DNA of 64,000 nucleotides from the NCBI RefSeq assembly GCF_040358255.1, contig NZ_CP132938.1, forward strand, positions 2,728,001-2,792,000. The letters run 5' to 3'. Shown here in pieces: positions 17,193 to 26,270 of the stretch. Origin of the DNA: Tunturibacter gelidoferens (lineage in GTDB: Bacteria; Acidobacteriota; Terriglobia; Terriglobales; Acidobacteriaceae). The notes under the pieces were generated by a model. The model worked only from the letters and a program-made list of their open reading frames with translations, made no database searches and was not told the origin of the DNA. The translations under genes were made by a program, and so were the position numbers. Every line of letters starts with the position of its first letter. Positions within the stretch are counted from its first letter, which is position 1.

Positions 17193-18071
17193 TCAAAGCC
17201 ACAACCAAGCCAAGCCCGCAGCAAACAAAGTCGATAAAAAGTTAACCAGATCATTCCCCACCCACCCCCACTCCTCCACCGTAGCCCCCAGCACACTATC
17301 AAACACCAACCCCGCACAAGCAGCCGCGAACACAACACCCGCATCCGTCCAGTTCGCAAACCCACGCGATCCCACCAAGACCACCAGCCCCGCACCCACC
17401 ACCCCACTCAAACTCCCCGCAAGACTCACGCCCCCATCTCTTCCCGCCCGCACCCGTCTAAGCTTCGTGATCAACCAGGTCGGTCCACCCAGCGCCTGCC
17501 CAACCTCCGACGACACAGTATCCGCCGTAGCCTCGGCCAGCGCCGCCAGACACCCGCCATACCATCCCACGCTATATCGTCCCATAGCCGCGCACAACGC
17601 CGCGACTCCAAGATTCGCCACCACCTGCGAGGCGCGCCTGCCGCTCCGAGCCTCCGCCAGACCACGTGCCTCTTTTCTCCGCCTGCCGAATCGAGTCGCG
17701 GCGAAAGTCAGCACAAACAACGTAATCAAGGCAGACAAGGCAGGTCTCGCAAAAACTCCAGAGCCGATCGGCACTCTCACCACCACCAGCGCTGAAATGA
17801 GACACACCAGCAGTCCCACCCCGGCCGCCGGCAGCGTAGCCGACCGCAGCATCCACACCAACCCCGCAAACCCCACGCTGAACACAACAGGGAAGAGAAG
17901 CGACCGTACCGAACCCGCCGCGACCGCCGAAAGACCGCTCCACGCCCCTCCCAGCACCAGCAAAGGGACCATCACCCAAACCAGCCACCCGGACTGCCTC
18001 CGGTCTCGCGCCCTCGGAATCGCCTTTGTCCAGTGCTCATCTCTCAGAGATCCTTGTATTTCCTCGTCCAT
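17193..18071 (-). CDS. DUF92 family membrane protein
   Basis: A 292-residue protein with about six to seven membrane helices. The DUF92 hallmarks are present: RSGRRASQVVANLGVAALCA, LAEATADTVSSEVG, RAGRDGGVSLAGSLSG, and GNDLVNFLSTLFA near the end. Plant relatives (VTE6) phosphorylate phytyl-phosphate, so an isoprenoid-phosphate kinase role is possible but inferred. A long plus-strand open frame overlaps this gene entirely; the conserved DUF92 motifs identify the minus strand as the coding one. It is divergent from the lipoprotein gene starting near 18148. Confidence 0.88.
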   Translation of the reverse strand: MDEEIQGSLRDEHWTKAIPRARDRRQSGWLVWVMVPLLVLGGAWSGLSAVAAGSVRSLLFPVVFSVGFAGLVWMLRSATLPAAGVGLLVCLISALVVVRVPIGSGVFARPALSALITLFVLTFAATRFGRRRKEARGLAEARSGRRASQVVANLGVAALCAAMGRYSVGWYGGCLAALAEATADTVSSEVGQALGGPTWLITKLRRVRAGRDGGVSLAGSLSGVVGAGLVVLVGSRGFANWTDAGVVFAAACAGLVFDSVLGATVEEWGWVGNDLVNFLSTLFAAGLAWLWL

Positions 18072-18147
18072 CCCAACCTCATGCCATTCCGTGATTTACA
18101 ATCGAACCTTGAGCATAGCCAACACCAGCACCAACGCGGGAGCAGTT

Positions 18148-19716
18148 TTGCACTTAGCAAGTATCGAAGCAAAAGGATCCACTCAGTCGCGGTCGCACCT
18201 GCGCCACGTTCGGTCTGCAACTCAGACCCTCCGGTCTACACTCAGCTTCGCAGCCGTCGTCGCCGTCCTGGCCCTGAGCCTGGGATTGCTCAGTGGTTGC
18301 GGCAACAACTACCGCCCCGTCGTCAGCGCCATCAACCCCGTCGGCCCCGCCGCCCAGCCGCAAAAGTTCGCCGTAGCCATCTCCAGCACCGGCACCGCGA
18401 CCAATCCTCAACCCGGTCTGCTGACCTTCGTCGACTTCTCGGGAGACACCATCCTCATCACGGCCAATGTAGGCGTGGATCCCTACTACCTCATCCTGAA
18501 CGGTGGAACCACCACGAACTCGAACGCGAGCACCGGATTCACGCTCAATAGCGACCACACCTTCACCAGCTTCGACATCGACACCCAGCTGCTCACCAGC
18601 CAGATCCTCCAGACCACACTGCTCCCCGGCGCCAGCCCGGTCGCAATCCTTCCCGAAGGCATCAACACCTACGTTACCGACCCCACCATTAATCCCGGAC
18701 AGGGTGTCATCTCGCAGTTCACCGGCTCCCCCCTTGCACTCCGCCAGCAGCTCAATCCTGCTCCTCCTCTCGCCCCCTGTCCGACCTCGACCCCTTTCAC
18801 CCCCGTCTATACCGTCGGAGTGGCGAGTGCACCGCGCGTCTACGCCATCAGCAAGCCTGTTAGCGGCGGCTGCGTAGGTCAGGTCTCCACTATCGAAACG
18901 GCCAGCAATACCATCGACCCCGCGGCGATCGCCGTCGGTCTGGACCCCGTCTACGGTGTGATGACAGCCGACGCCAAGCGCGCCTTCATCCTCAACCAGG
19001 GCGACGGCACCGTCTCGGTTATCAACGCGCAGACCAACGCGCTCGACACTGTCCCGCCAGGCGCAACCAATCCCATCGCACTCTGCATCGCCCCTGCATG
19101 CACCAATCCCGCGACGGCCAACCCACTCTGGGCAGACTTCGCACCCGTTCGCAACGAAGTCGTTGTGGCCAACGCAGGCGATGGCGTCAACCCGGGCTCG
19201 CTCAGCGTCATCAGCATCCCTCTCTGCTCGGCGACTGCTCAGGTCGGCAACCCAAACTGCGACCTGAATAATCCCGTCGACGCCATCGGCTTCGGCACCG
19301 TCGTCGCGACCGTTCCAGTCGGCGTCAACCCGGTCATGGTCGGCGTCCTGCAGGACACCACCAACAGCCGCGCCTACGTCGTCAACAAGGGAAACACGAG
19401 CCTGCCCTGCGCAGCTCCTGGCGTTGCCGTCACAGCCGTCACCACCACCTGCACGGTCTCGGTGATTAATCTCAGCACGAACACCGTCATCGCGACCATC
19501 CCACTTCCTCTTAGCCTCAGCCCAAACGCATCTACCCCGGCCAACAACGGCCATCCGAACTACATCGCTGTCACCAGCGGCACCCCCACTGGCAAGGTCT
19601 ACGTCGTATCGCCGGACTCCAACTTCATGACCGTCATCCGCACCGATACGGACGTCATAGACACCACCGTCCCGTTGCAGGGTGGAGGAGTCGCGGTTCG
19701 CGTCACCCAACCTTAG
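18148..19716 (+). CDS. YVTN beta-propeller lipoprotein
   Basis: An approximately 522-residue lipoprotein. A hydrophobic signal ends in a clear lipobox (LGLLSGC), followed by a secreted propeller domain with repeated blades such as RAFILNQGDGTVSVIN, RAYVVNKGNTS and VYVVSPDSNFMTVIRTDTD. Such proteins are common surface or periplasmic proteins in this phylum; the ligand is unknown. The open frame runs upstream to 16906, but that part is only a shadow of the DUF92 gene. TTG at 18148 with GGGAG 5 bases upstream is the preferred start; TTG 18109 and GTG 18091 are alternatives. Confidence 0.8.
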   Translation: MHLASIEAKGSTQSRSHLRHVRSATQTLRSTLSFAAVVAVLALSLGLLSGCGNNYRPVVSAINPVGPAAQPQKFAVAISSTGTATNPQPGLLTFVDFSGDTILITANVGVDPYYLILNGGTTTNSNASTGFTLNSDHTFTSFDIDTQLLTSQILQTTLLPGASPVAILPEGINTYVTDPTINPGQGVISQFTGSPLALRQQLNPAPPLAPCPTSTPFTPVYTVGVASAPRVYAISKPVSGGCVGQVSTIETASNTIDPAAIAVGLDPVYGVMTADAKRAFILNQGDGTVSVINAQTNALDTVPPGATNPIALCIAPACTNPATANPLWADFAPVRNEVVVANAGDGVNPGSLSVISIPLCSATAQVGNPNCDLNNPVDAIGFGTVVATVPVGVNPVMVGVLQDTTNSRAYVVNKGNTSLPCAAPGVAVTAVTTTCTVSVINLSTNTVIATIPLPLSLSPNASTPANNGHPNYIAVTSGTPTGKVYVVSPDSNFMTVIRTDTDVIDTTVPLQGGGVAVRVTQP

Positions 19717-19782
19717 AGCAAAGCAAACGACGGCTGTAGCAGCACGATAATCCCAATAAGCAACCGACACCCCCTGCAAGTC

Positions 19783-19905
19783 GTCATCTCGACCGAAGTC
19801 GCGCAGCCTCATCGCGCGACGCAGTGGATTGCGGCCACAGCTCTCAGTTGCAGCGAACCGATTCATGCTGCGGTACCCGTCAAGACCCCGGTATTTCGTC
19901 TTTGC
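19783..19905. repeat. R1 dispersed hairpin repeat, copy C (diverged 3' part)
   Basis: Starts GTCATCTCGACCGAAG, then a hairpin GTCGCGC / GCGCGAC, then GCAGTGGA. The usual GAGAGACCCCCG tail is interrupted; a similar AAGACCCCGGTATTTCGTC occurs about 60 bases later. It lies between the convergent lipoprotein and anti-sigma genes. Confidence 0.65.
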
Positions 19906-19959
19906 CTCTAGCAGCCAGTTCGAAGCCCTGAAACACCGCAGCGGATTCATCGGACACAA

Positions 19960-19991
19960 AAAGAAGCCATCCCGCAGAGGATGGCTTCTTT
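19960..19991. terminator. Bidirectional Rho-independent terminator
   Basis: A perfect 13-bp stem (19960-19972 with 19979-19991), AAAGAAGCCATCC paired with GGATGGCTTCTTT, and a 6-base loop. A- and T-rich flanks allow termination from both the lipoprotein gene and the anti-sigma/sigma operon. Confidence 0.9.
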
Positions 19992-20017
19992 CGTTCTATT
20001 CGATCCAACGATGAGGC

Positions 20018-20917
20018 TTACTCGCCGGCAGCCGCGCCGACCAGGATAATCGGCAGAGTCGGTGTCGCCGCTCCGCCCTCATCCTCCACGGTCACACCGA
20101 ACGCCTTCGCCTCGACGCCCTTAGGCAGCGGCGGCATAATCACACTGGCATTTCCGCGCGCGTCCGGACGGAACGTACCCGCCGGAATCGGATTCTGACC
20201 CTCGCCGGCCGGAATCAGCCAGAGCTCATACGTCTTCGACGGCTGCAGCGGTTGAAGATTCGCCGCCAGGAAGATCAGCGTTCCCTTGCTCGCAACATAG
20301 GTCGCTCTGCCTTGCGGAACAGCGGGTGGCGCGCCCTTCACGTTCAGCGTCACTCTCAGCGCGGAGCTGTCGGTGATCGCATCCAGAACCTGGCGCGCCG
20401 CCGCCGCATCCGCGGTCAGGTGATCGATCCTGCTGGTCTGCTCGGTCACAGCGCTGCGAAGCGTCTCCCGCTCCTTGTAAAGATCGCCCGCTGCCACGGC
20501 AAGACCGGCAGCAACTGCCCAGCCGACCCACGGCAGCACCTTGCCGGCAAACCCGCGCCTCGGTGGTTCTTCCTCAGTCGAGTAGATGCTTCCTGCCCCG
20601 CGTCCAAACTCTTCGTTCGCAGCAACGCTCGCACTCGAACTGGCAACAGCGGCAGTCTCGGCAGAACGATCGATCGGAATTGCCTTCTTCTCGCGGCCCA
20701 CCTGCTTCATCAACCGCTCGCGAGCCTCTGCAGACGGCGACTGCATCTCCACCGTATGGGCATACACTGCGAGATCGCCTTGAATCTCGGCCAACTCCCG
20801 CCGCGCCTCCCCGGACCGCTCCACATAAGCTGCAATCTCCGCCATCTCTTCTGGTGGAAGCAGCTGCATGGCAAACAACGCCAGATCTTCTGATGTGATA
20901 CGCCGTGGCTCGCTCAT
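20018..20917 (-). CDS. Anti-sigma factor, RskA type
   Basis: A 299-residue single-pass membrane protein. Residues 1-95 form the anti-sigma domain (ITSEDLALFAMQLLPPEEMAEI...VERSGEARREL), which binds the sigma factor. A membrane helix (about 126-146, VLPWVGWAVAAGLAVAAG) follows, then the periplasmic RskA domain (YELWLIPAGEGQNPIPAGTF...FGVTVEDEGGA). In RskA systems, cleavage of this protein releases the sigma factor in response to an envelope signal. Its ATG overlaps the sigma-gene stop by 4 bases, so the pair is translationally coupled. The inducing signal is not visible. Confidence 0.93.
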   Translation of the reverse strand: MSEPRRITSEDLALFAMQLLPPEEMAEIAAYVERSGEARRELAEIQGDLAVYAHTVEMQSPSAEARERLMKQVGREKKAIPIDRSAETAAVASSSASVAANEEFGRGAGSIYSTEEEPPRRGFAGKVLPWVGWAVAAGLAVAAGDLYKERETLRSAVTEQTSRIDHLTADAAAARQVLDAITDSSALRVTLNVKGAPPAVPQGRATYVASKGTLIFLAANLQPLQPSKTYELWLIPAGEGQNPIPAGTFRPDARGNASVIMPPLPKGVEAKAFGVTVEDEGGAATPTLPIILVGAAAGE

Positions 20918-21489
20918 GCTGGGAACGCCTTTCTCAGCGAGGTCAGCGCGCTGCGGATTCTTGTCTTCACTGTACCCAGTGGATCGCCCGTCATCTCCGC
21001 GATCTCAGAGTGCGTCAACCCATCAAAAAATGCCATCTCCAGCGTCTTCCGCTGCTCCACCGGCAGCAGATTGATCACCGCTCTTGCCTTCTCCATCAAA
21101 CTATTTCGTTCCGCTTCGTTCGCAAGATTGTAGTTCGAAGCCAGCGACATATCGTCGACCGATTCCATCGGGCGCTTCCTTCGCAGTGCATCGATCGACC
21201 GATTTCTCGATACCACCGCGAGCCAGCCGCCAAGACTTCCGCGAGTTGCAACAAAGCCATCAGGATTACGCCAGATCTGCATGAATATTTCCTGGAGCAC
21301 GTCCTCCGCCGCGGCCGGGTCGCGGAGGACCCGAAGGGCCACCGAGTACACAACCTTCGAATAGCGGTCGAACAGCGCCGCCATGGCGTACTCGTCCCCC
21401 CTCTGCACAAGGCCAAGCAGAACAGAGTCGTCCTGCCCCGAGGGTGGTGGTGAATTCACGAGTCCCGTTTCTCTGTACATAAAACGCAC
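20914..21489 (-). CDS. ECF sigma-70 factor (SigK-like)
   Basis: A 191-residue ECF sigma factor paired with the overlapping RskA anti-sigma gene. Region 2 is visible at LFDRYSKVVYSVALRVL...AEDVLQEIFMQIWRN (promoter -10 recognition), and region 4 at LLPVEQRKTLEMAFFDGLTHSEIAEMTG (helix-turn-helix, -35 recognition). Start is ATG at 21489; an ATG 3 codons later is possible. The 223-bp AT-rich gap upstream is shared with divergent tlyA and probably holds both promoters. I could not assign a convincing ECF autoregulatory promoter there. Confidence 0.94.
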   Translation of the reverse strand: MRFMYRETGLVNSPPPSGQDDSVLLGLVQRGDEYAMAALFDRYSKVVYSVALRVLRDPAAAEDVLQEIFMQIWRNPDGFVATRGSLGGWLAVVSRNRSIDALRRKRPMESVDDMSLASNYNLANEAERNSLMEKARAVINLLPVEQRKTLEMAFFDGLTHSEIAEMTGDPLGTVKTRIRSALTSLRKAFPA

Positions 21490-21712
21490 CCACTACAATT
21501 GCAGATTGCAAAAAGCGCCAAGTATTTAGGTCCCCTCAGGCAACCCTATGTAACCACAAAAAAGTTACTCTATCTACTGCACACCAGAGCTACTTTACCC
21601 GAAAAATCAACCTGTGGCAGACTTCCTATTCCCCTGTATCGAATATGCAATTTCATTCTCATAAAGAAAATCAGCCTACTTTGTTCGTTCCGATTCAGAC
21701 AGACCCAAACCG

Positions 21713-22507
21713 ATGAGCAATCCCATCCAGCTCCAGCGCACCAAGTCACCAAAGTCCCGCATCGACAAGTTCCTCGTCGATCACGGCCACGCAGCCTCCC
21801 GCGAGCGCGCACAAGCTCTCATCCTCGCAGGCCGCGTCCTCGTCGATGAGCAGCGCATCGACAAACCCGGTACTCCTGTCTCCTCCGATGCAGTAATCCG
21901 CCTCCTCGGCTCCGACCTCAAATACGTCAGCCGCGGCGGCCTCAAACTCGAGCGCGCCCTCGCCCACTGGTCCATCGACCTCACCAACCTCCCCTGTGTC
22001 GACATCGGTGCCTCCACCGGCGGCTTCACCGACTGCATGCTCCAAAACGGCGCACAATCTGTCCTGGCTATCGACACCGGCTACGGCCAGATCGCTCAAA
22101 AACTGCGCGACGATCCCCGAGTCACTCTCCGCGAGCGAACCAACGCGCGCCTTCTCACCCCAGGCGAACTCCTCATACCCCACACGCTCACCCCATCCTT
22201 CATCGCGATGGACGTCTCCTTCATCTCCGCGACCCTCGTCCTCCCCGCAGTCCTCGCAGCCCTCAGCACTCCCGATCAATCCTGGCAGGGCACCACCATC
22301 ATCCTCGTCAAGCCCCAGTTCGAAGCCGGTCGTGCCAACATCGGCAAGGGCGGCATCGTCCGAGATCCCGACGCCCGCCAGGCCGCCATCGAGCGCGTTC
22401 GCGAGTGCGTCATTGAGCAGCACGGCACCGCCATCGACCTCATCGACTCTCCCATCCTCGGCATGGAAGGCAACCACGAGTACCTCCTCCACACCCGCTT
22501 CCTCTAG
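21713..22507 (+). CDS. tlyA: TlyA-type rRNA 2'-O-methyltransferase
   Basis: A 264-residue protein with an N-terminal S4 RNA-binding domain (residues about 15-75: RIDKFLVDHGHAASRERAQA, AGRVLVDEQR) and a C-terminal FtsJ-like methyltransferase (VDIGASTGGFTDCML, LAIDTGYGQIAQKL, AMDVSFISATLVLP, KPQFEAGRANIGKGG). TlyA proteins methylate cytidines of 16S and/or 23S rRNA and influence sensitivity to capreomycin-type drugs. The older name, hemolysin, is misleading. It is divergent from the sigma factor and followed by tandem R2 repeats. Confidence 0.95.
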   Translation: MSNPIQLQRTKSPKSRIDKFLVDHGHAASRERAQALILAGRVLVDEQRIDKPGTPVSSDAVIRLLGSDLKYVSRGGLKLERALAHWSIDLTNLPCVDIGASTGGFTDCMLQNGAQSVLAIDTGYGQIAQKLRDDPRVTLRERTNARLLTPGELLIPHTLTPSFIAMDVSFISATLVLPAVLAALSTPDQSWQGTTIILVKPQFEAGRANIGKGGIVRDPDARQAAIERVRECVIEQHGTAIDLIDSPILGMEGNHEYLLHTRFL

Positions 22508-22519
22508 CGTTCTTTCGTT

Positions 22520-22647
22520 GTCATTCCGCAGCGAAGCGAAGGAATCCGCTTTTGCCTTCGCCCTTACCCATCACCCTTCGCCCCTTGCCGTTGCCTGTTC
22601 TTTTGCTTGTCATTCGCAGCGAAGCGAAGGAATCTGCTTTTGCCTTC
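22520..22647. repeat. R2 repeat, two tandem long-stem copies
   Basis: Two copies (22520-22558 and 22609-22647), 89 bases apart, each read GTCATTC(C)GCAGCGAAGCGAA followed by GGAATC(C/T)GCTTTTGCCTT. ATTCC pairs with GGAAT around an inner CGC/GCG stem. The outer context matches the short-stem R2 copies at 16941-17052. Located between the convergent tlyA and AsmA genes. Confidence 0.75.
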
Positions 22648-22679
22648 ACCCTTCACCGTCGCCTGTTGTAACCAATGAA

Positions 22680-24920
22680 TCAGTGCTTACCGAGCAAACC
22701 ACCCAGCGCATTGCTCAAAGGATCGGCAGCCTTCTTGCCATTAGGCTGCTGTCCTCTCCCATTCAGCAGACCCTGCGCCGCACCCACTCCCACACCCGCA
22801 GCCAGTCCCGCCACATTCGGGCTGAACGTAGGATTGCTCGTTGTTCCGCCAATCGCTACAGGTATCCCCGACTTCAACACATTTCCGGCAATCCCTCCCA
22901 GCGCAGCCCCGCCAGCATTGCCGCCCGGAATAAACCCGGACAGCGCTCCAGCCAGCCCAGCAGCCGCACCCCCACCCGAGCTAGCCTGCTGCGTACCGCC
23001 TCCGCCAATCGACAAGCCCGTCAGCTTCAGCACCACGTTGTAGTTCAACGCGCCGCCAGCACTCACACTCCCCGCGCCAGTCGCCGTCCCCACGCCCGCC
23101 ACATCCAGCGCGATATTATCCGTCCGAATATTTCCGCCCTCTTCCCGCACATTCATACTCAAAGAACGAATCGTAGTCCCCGATCCGGTAGAAGAAGTAA
23201 TTCTCCCTCCCGTAAAGGACGACAGCGCCTGCAGCTTCGATCCCAGATTGAACCCCGCCAGCTGAGTATTATCAATCCTCACCGGCCCGCTGATCACGGG
23301 AGTAGCCGTCGTCCCCGTCACCGCGAGTGTTGTCGTTACCGTCCCTCCCTGCAGCCGCGAGCCCTGCGGCAGATGCACTCCGAGCGCAGGCAGAAACGCC
23401 TCAAGCTCGTTGATCGAAAGCGCGTTGCCAACCACCTTCAGATTAAGCGCCGTTGAAGGTCCACTCATCTCATAGGTGCCCGAGAGATTGATCACCGCGC
23501 TACCAATCGTCACCACCGCCTGCTGCACCACGCCGTTCCTCGCCTGCTCATTCTGCGACAGCGTGAACTGCAACTGCACCGGCTTGGCCGACGGAACACC
23601 ATCCTTCGCCAGCTTGATTCCCGCAACGCTCGCCGCTCCCTGCGCGTTCAACGTCTGCCCATTCGACTGAATCTTTGCTTGCACATCCGCCACGCCGCTA
23701 ATCCCCGCATCCGGCGGCACCACTCCCGCCGTGCCAATCTCCACATGCTTCAGGTTCACCACCGCATTCAGCGGAGTGCTCGCATTATTCGCCTGATTGA
23801 ACGGACCAGCCGTACCGTTCGCGCTCACGCTTCCGCCATTCGGCAACTGCCCGCTCAAGCTGAACGGCGAGGCGCTCTTCGGAGACAGATTCGTCACCTG
23901 AGCATTCACCTGGCTGTAGACCGCACTACCCTGTTTGCCCGCCGTCGCCAGCGTAATCGTTCCATTCTTCAGCTGCGCATCGTCGACAGAGAGGTTATCG
24001 AGCATCGTCGCCCCCTCTGCATTCGGATTTTTAGGCTTCGGCTGCTTCGGCCCATTACTCTGGACCAGCGTCAGCTTCGGAGTATCCACCAGCAGCTTCG
24101 TCACATGCATCTGCGTCCCGCTCCACGCCGCATCCAGCACCAGGTTATCTATCGTCCCGGTCACGCCATCGGAAGCGTCCGCAAACCCCGCGGCCAACGG
24201 GTCCAGATGTTTGATCTCAAGATGTCCCGAAAAAGGCGTCGCAGACGCATCCTGCTGATTGAACGGCCCCGCCGAACCCTTCAGCTCCACCGTCCCTCCA
24301 GCCGGCAAACCAGCCGAAGCCTCAAACGGAAACGACTTCGTAAACGCAAAGTCCTTCACCTTCAAGTTCACATTTTCGTACACACGATTGGGCGCGCTCG
24401 CCGCTCCCGTTGTTCCCGGCCCGGCCCCGACGGTAATCCGCCCATTCTCGACGTTCACCTCGCCCACCGTCAGGTTCGGAAACGCCTGCTTCGTCTCCTC
24501 ACTCTGCGCCGGCTGGCTTGCAGTGCCAATCGTGGAGTAGTTCCAAGTGCCATTCGCCGCGCGCAGCAGCTGAATCTTCGGCGACTGCATCGAAAACCCG
24601 CGAATAATCACTTGTTTACTGAAGATCAAAGGAAACAGCTCCACCCCAATCTTCACCGTATCGGCCTGGATAAACGGCTGAGTGCTGAATCGAGGATCAT
24701 CGGCAACCACCGTATTCTCCGCCACCAGGCTACCCGTCAGCACCGAAAGATTCACCTTCCCGATCGTCACCTTCCGCCCCAACGACTTGGTCAACGTCGA
24801 TTCAATCTTTGCCTTGAAGCTATCCGTGTTGAGGAACAGCGGCACACAAACAGCCGCAAGGACGATCAGCGCCAGAACAGCACCCACCGCAATCAGGATC
24901 AACCGTGCCGGTTTTCCCAT
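22680..24920 (-). CDS. AsmA-family protein
   Basis: A 746-residue protein with one N-terminal membrane helix (ARLILIAVGAVLALIVLAAV) and a large periplasmic AsmA-type domain: SFKAKIESTLTKSLGRKVTIG near the start, then repeated beta-groove elements, and a C-terminal FTGGRITSSTGSGTTIRSLS typical of AsmA_2. Related proteins bridge inner and outer membranes and move phospholipids. The ATG at 24920 has GAGGTGA just upstream; an ATG 22 codons earlier lacks this site. The last 100 residues are Gly/Ala-rich. Confidence 0.9.
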   Translation of the reverse strand: MGKPARLILIAVGAVLALIVLAAVCVPLFLNTDSFKAKIESTLTKSLGRKVTIGKVNLSVLTGSLVAENTVVADDPRFSTQPFIQADTVKIGVELFPLIFSKQVIIRGFSMQSPKIQLLRAANGTWNYSTIGTASQPAQSEETKQAFPNLTVGEVNVENGRITVGAGPGTTGAASAPNRVYENVNLKVKDFAFTKSFPFEASAGLPAGGTVELKGSAGPFNQQDASATPFSGHLEIKHLDPLAAGFADASDGVTGTIDNLVLDAAWSGTQMHVTKLLVDTPKLTLVQSNGPKQPKPKNPNAEGATMLDNLSVDDAQLKNGTITLATAGKQGSAVYSQVNAQVTNLSPKSASPFSLSGQLPNGGSVSANGTAGPFNQANNASTPLNAVVNLKHVEIGTAGVVPPDAGISGVADVQAKIQSNGQTLNAQGAASVAGIKLAKDGVPSAKPVQLQFTLSQNEQARNGVVQQAVVTIGSAVINLSGTYEMSGPSTALNLKVVGNALSINELEAFLPALGVHLPQGSRLQGGTVTTTLAVTGTTATPVISGPVRIDNTQLAGFNLGSKLQALSSFTGGRITSSTGSGTTIRSLSMNVREEGGNIRTDNIALDVAGVGTATGAGSVSAGGALNYNVVLKLTGLSIGGGGTQQASSGGGAAAGLAGALSGFIPGGNAGGAALGGIAGNVLKSGIPVAIGGTTSNPTFSPNVAGLAAGVGVGAAQGLLNGRGQQPNGKKAADPLSNALGGLLGKH

Positions 24921-25361
24921 GCCATCACCTCGTCCGTACCGTATCCAATTTTGATGCCACCGCCAAAATCGATGTTGCACGCCCACTCGAAAGGGTTAGA
25001 CAGTAGGCGTTCGCTCCGGAGAGGACCTAGTCCATCTCCGCCTCAGACTGGCATTTGTACTAGTAGAACGTGATTAGCGGGCCGTTTACCTTCAGACGTA
25101 GAGGCTACGTCTTATGGCGACTCGACGCAAACTGAGTGTCTTATGCGCGCCGTATGGCTGTACGCCGCAGCTCTATCCGCACAGAATCCTCCCCCGGGTT
25201 CCGCCCCAAAGGCATGCGCCTTCAGATTGCGTTGCTCTTTCCCAAAAAGCCCTAGCAGATAAACCTGACCGATCCTCCGAACGTCTCAATGCGGAGCCTG
25301 AGGCAGATTCCTCGCGCATCGTCTACGAAGCATTTCTGACATACAGTTACACTAAAGATCC
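24921..25361. other. Intergenic region with a short hairpin
   Basis: The 440 bases between the divergent AsmA and nadK genes contain no open frame I can support. An 8-bp stem (AGACGTAG / CTACGTCT, 25094-25112, 3-base loop) is visible 250 bases before nadK. Both promoters should lie here, but no clear -35/-10 pair was found. Confidence 0.5.
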
Positions 25362-26219
25362 ATGCTCCAGGCCGCCATTATCTCCAAGCCCCAGAAGCCG
25401 GAACTCGCCGGGATCCTCCGCGATCTCATCGCGTGGCTCGAAGCTCGCAACTACCACTACCTTCTCGACCCCGACAGCGCCGCCTACGTCTCGGGCGTCA
25501 ACCCCATCGCCCGCGTAGACCTCCCCAACCACAAGCCAAACCTGGTCATCGTCCTCGGTGGCGACGGCACCCTCCTCGCGGCGGCCAGGGCCTTCGCCCG
25601 CACCACCACCCCCATCCTCAGCGTCAACCTCGGCTCCCTCGGCTTCCTCACCGAGATTCCCCTCTCCGAGCTCTACCCCACCCTCGAAGCCTGGTGCGAC
25701 AACTGCGCCGAAATCGAGGTTCGCAGCATGATGCGAGCCGAGATCATCCGCGACGGCCACATCGTCAAGCAGTGGGACGCCCTCAACGACGTCGTAGTCG
25801 CCAAAGGAACCATCGCCCGCATGGGCGACTTCTCCGTCGAGATCGACCAGCAGGCCGTCGCCACCTTCCGCGCCGACGGCATCATCGTCTCCACTCCCAC
25901 CGGCTCCACCGCATACAACCTCGCCGCCGACGGGCCCATTGTCATGCCCAGCGTCAACGCCATGCTGGTCACCCCCATCTGTCCCCACCTGCTCACCATT
26001 CGCCCTATCGTCGTCCCCGGCGACTCCACTGTCAGCGTCGAGGTCGTCGGCGTCCCCAACGAGATCTACCTCACCGTCGACGGCCAGGAAGCAGTCCAGC
26101 TCAAGCTCGGCGACCTGGTCCACTGCCAGCGCTCCGAAGCCAGCGTCCGCCTCCTTCGCCACAGCCCCAACGGCCTCTTCAGCGTCCTACGCTCCAAACT
26201 CAAATGGGGCGAGCGCTAG
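25362..26219 (+). CDS. nadK: NAD kinase
   Basis: A 285-residue cytoplasmic enzyme that phosphorylates NAD to NADP. The family signatures are present: GGDGT at residues 66-70 (catalytic Asp), GSLGFLTEI, NDVVVAKGTIARM (the ND pair binding NAD), FRADGIIVSTPTGSTAYNLAADGPIV, and SVEVVGVPNEIYLTVDGQE near the end. No strong Shine-Dalgarno is seen before this ATG. It is followed by an R3 structured repeat in a convergent gap. Confidence 0.96.
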   Translation: MLQAAIISKPQKPELAGILRDLIAWLEARNYHYLLDPDSAAYVSGVNPIARVDLPNHKPNLVIVLGGDGTLLAAARAFARTTTPILSVNLGSLGFLTEIPLSELYPTLEAWCDNCAEIEVRSMMRAEIIRDGHIVKQWDALNDVVVAKGTIARMGDFSVEIDQQAVATFRADGIIVSTPTGSTAYNLAADGPIVMPSVNAMLVTPICPHLLTIRPIVVPGDSTVSVEVVGVPNEIYLTVDGQEAVQLKLGDLVHCQRSEASVRLLRHSPNGLFSVLRSKLKWGER

Positions 26220-26270
26220 CACTTCGTGCGGTATACCCCTTCGGGTGGGCCTCCCGATGGTCGGCATCAG

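Noticed and set aside
23679..25073. 464-codon plus-strand open frame antisense to the AsmA gene
   Set aside because: His/Arg-rich composition without domain similarity; the opposite strand encodes a coherent AsmA protein with signal helix and ribosome site.
25114..25518. 134-codon plus-strand frame before and overlapping nadK
   Set aside because: No domain, no ribosome site, and it runs into nadK in another frame.
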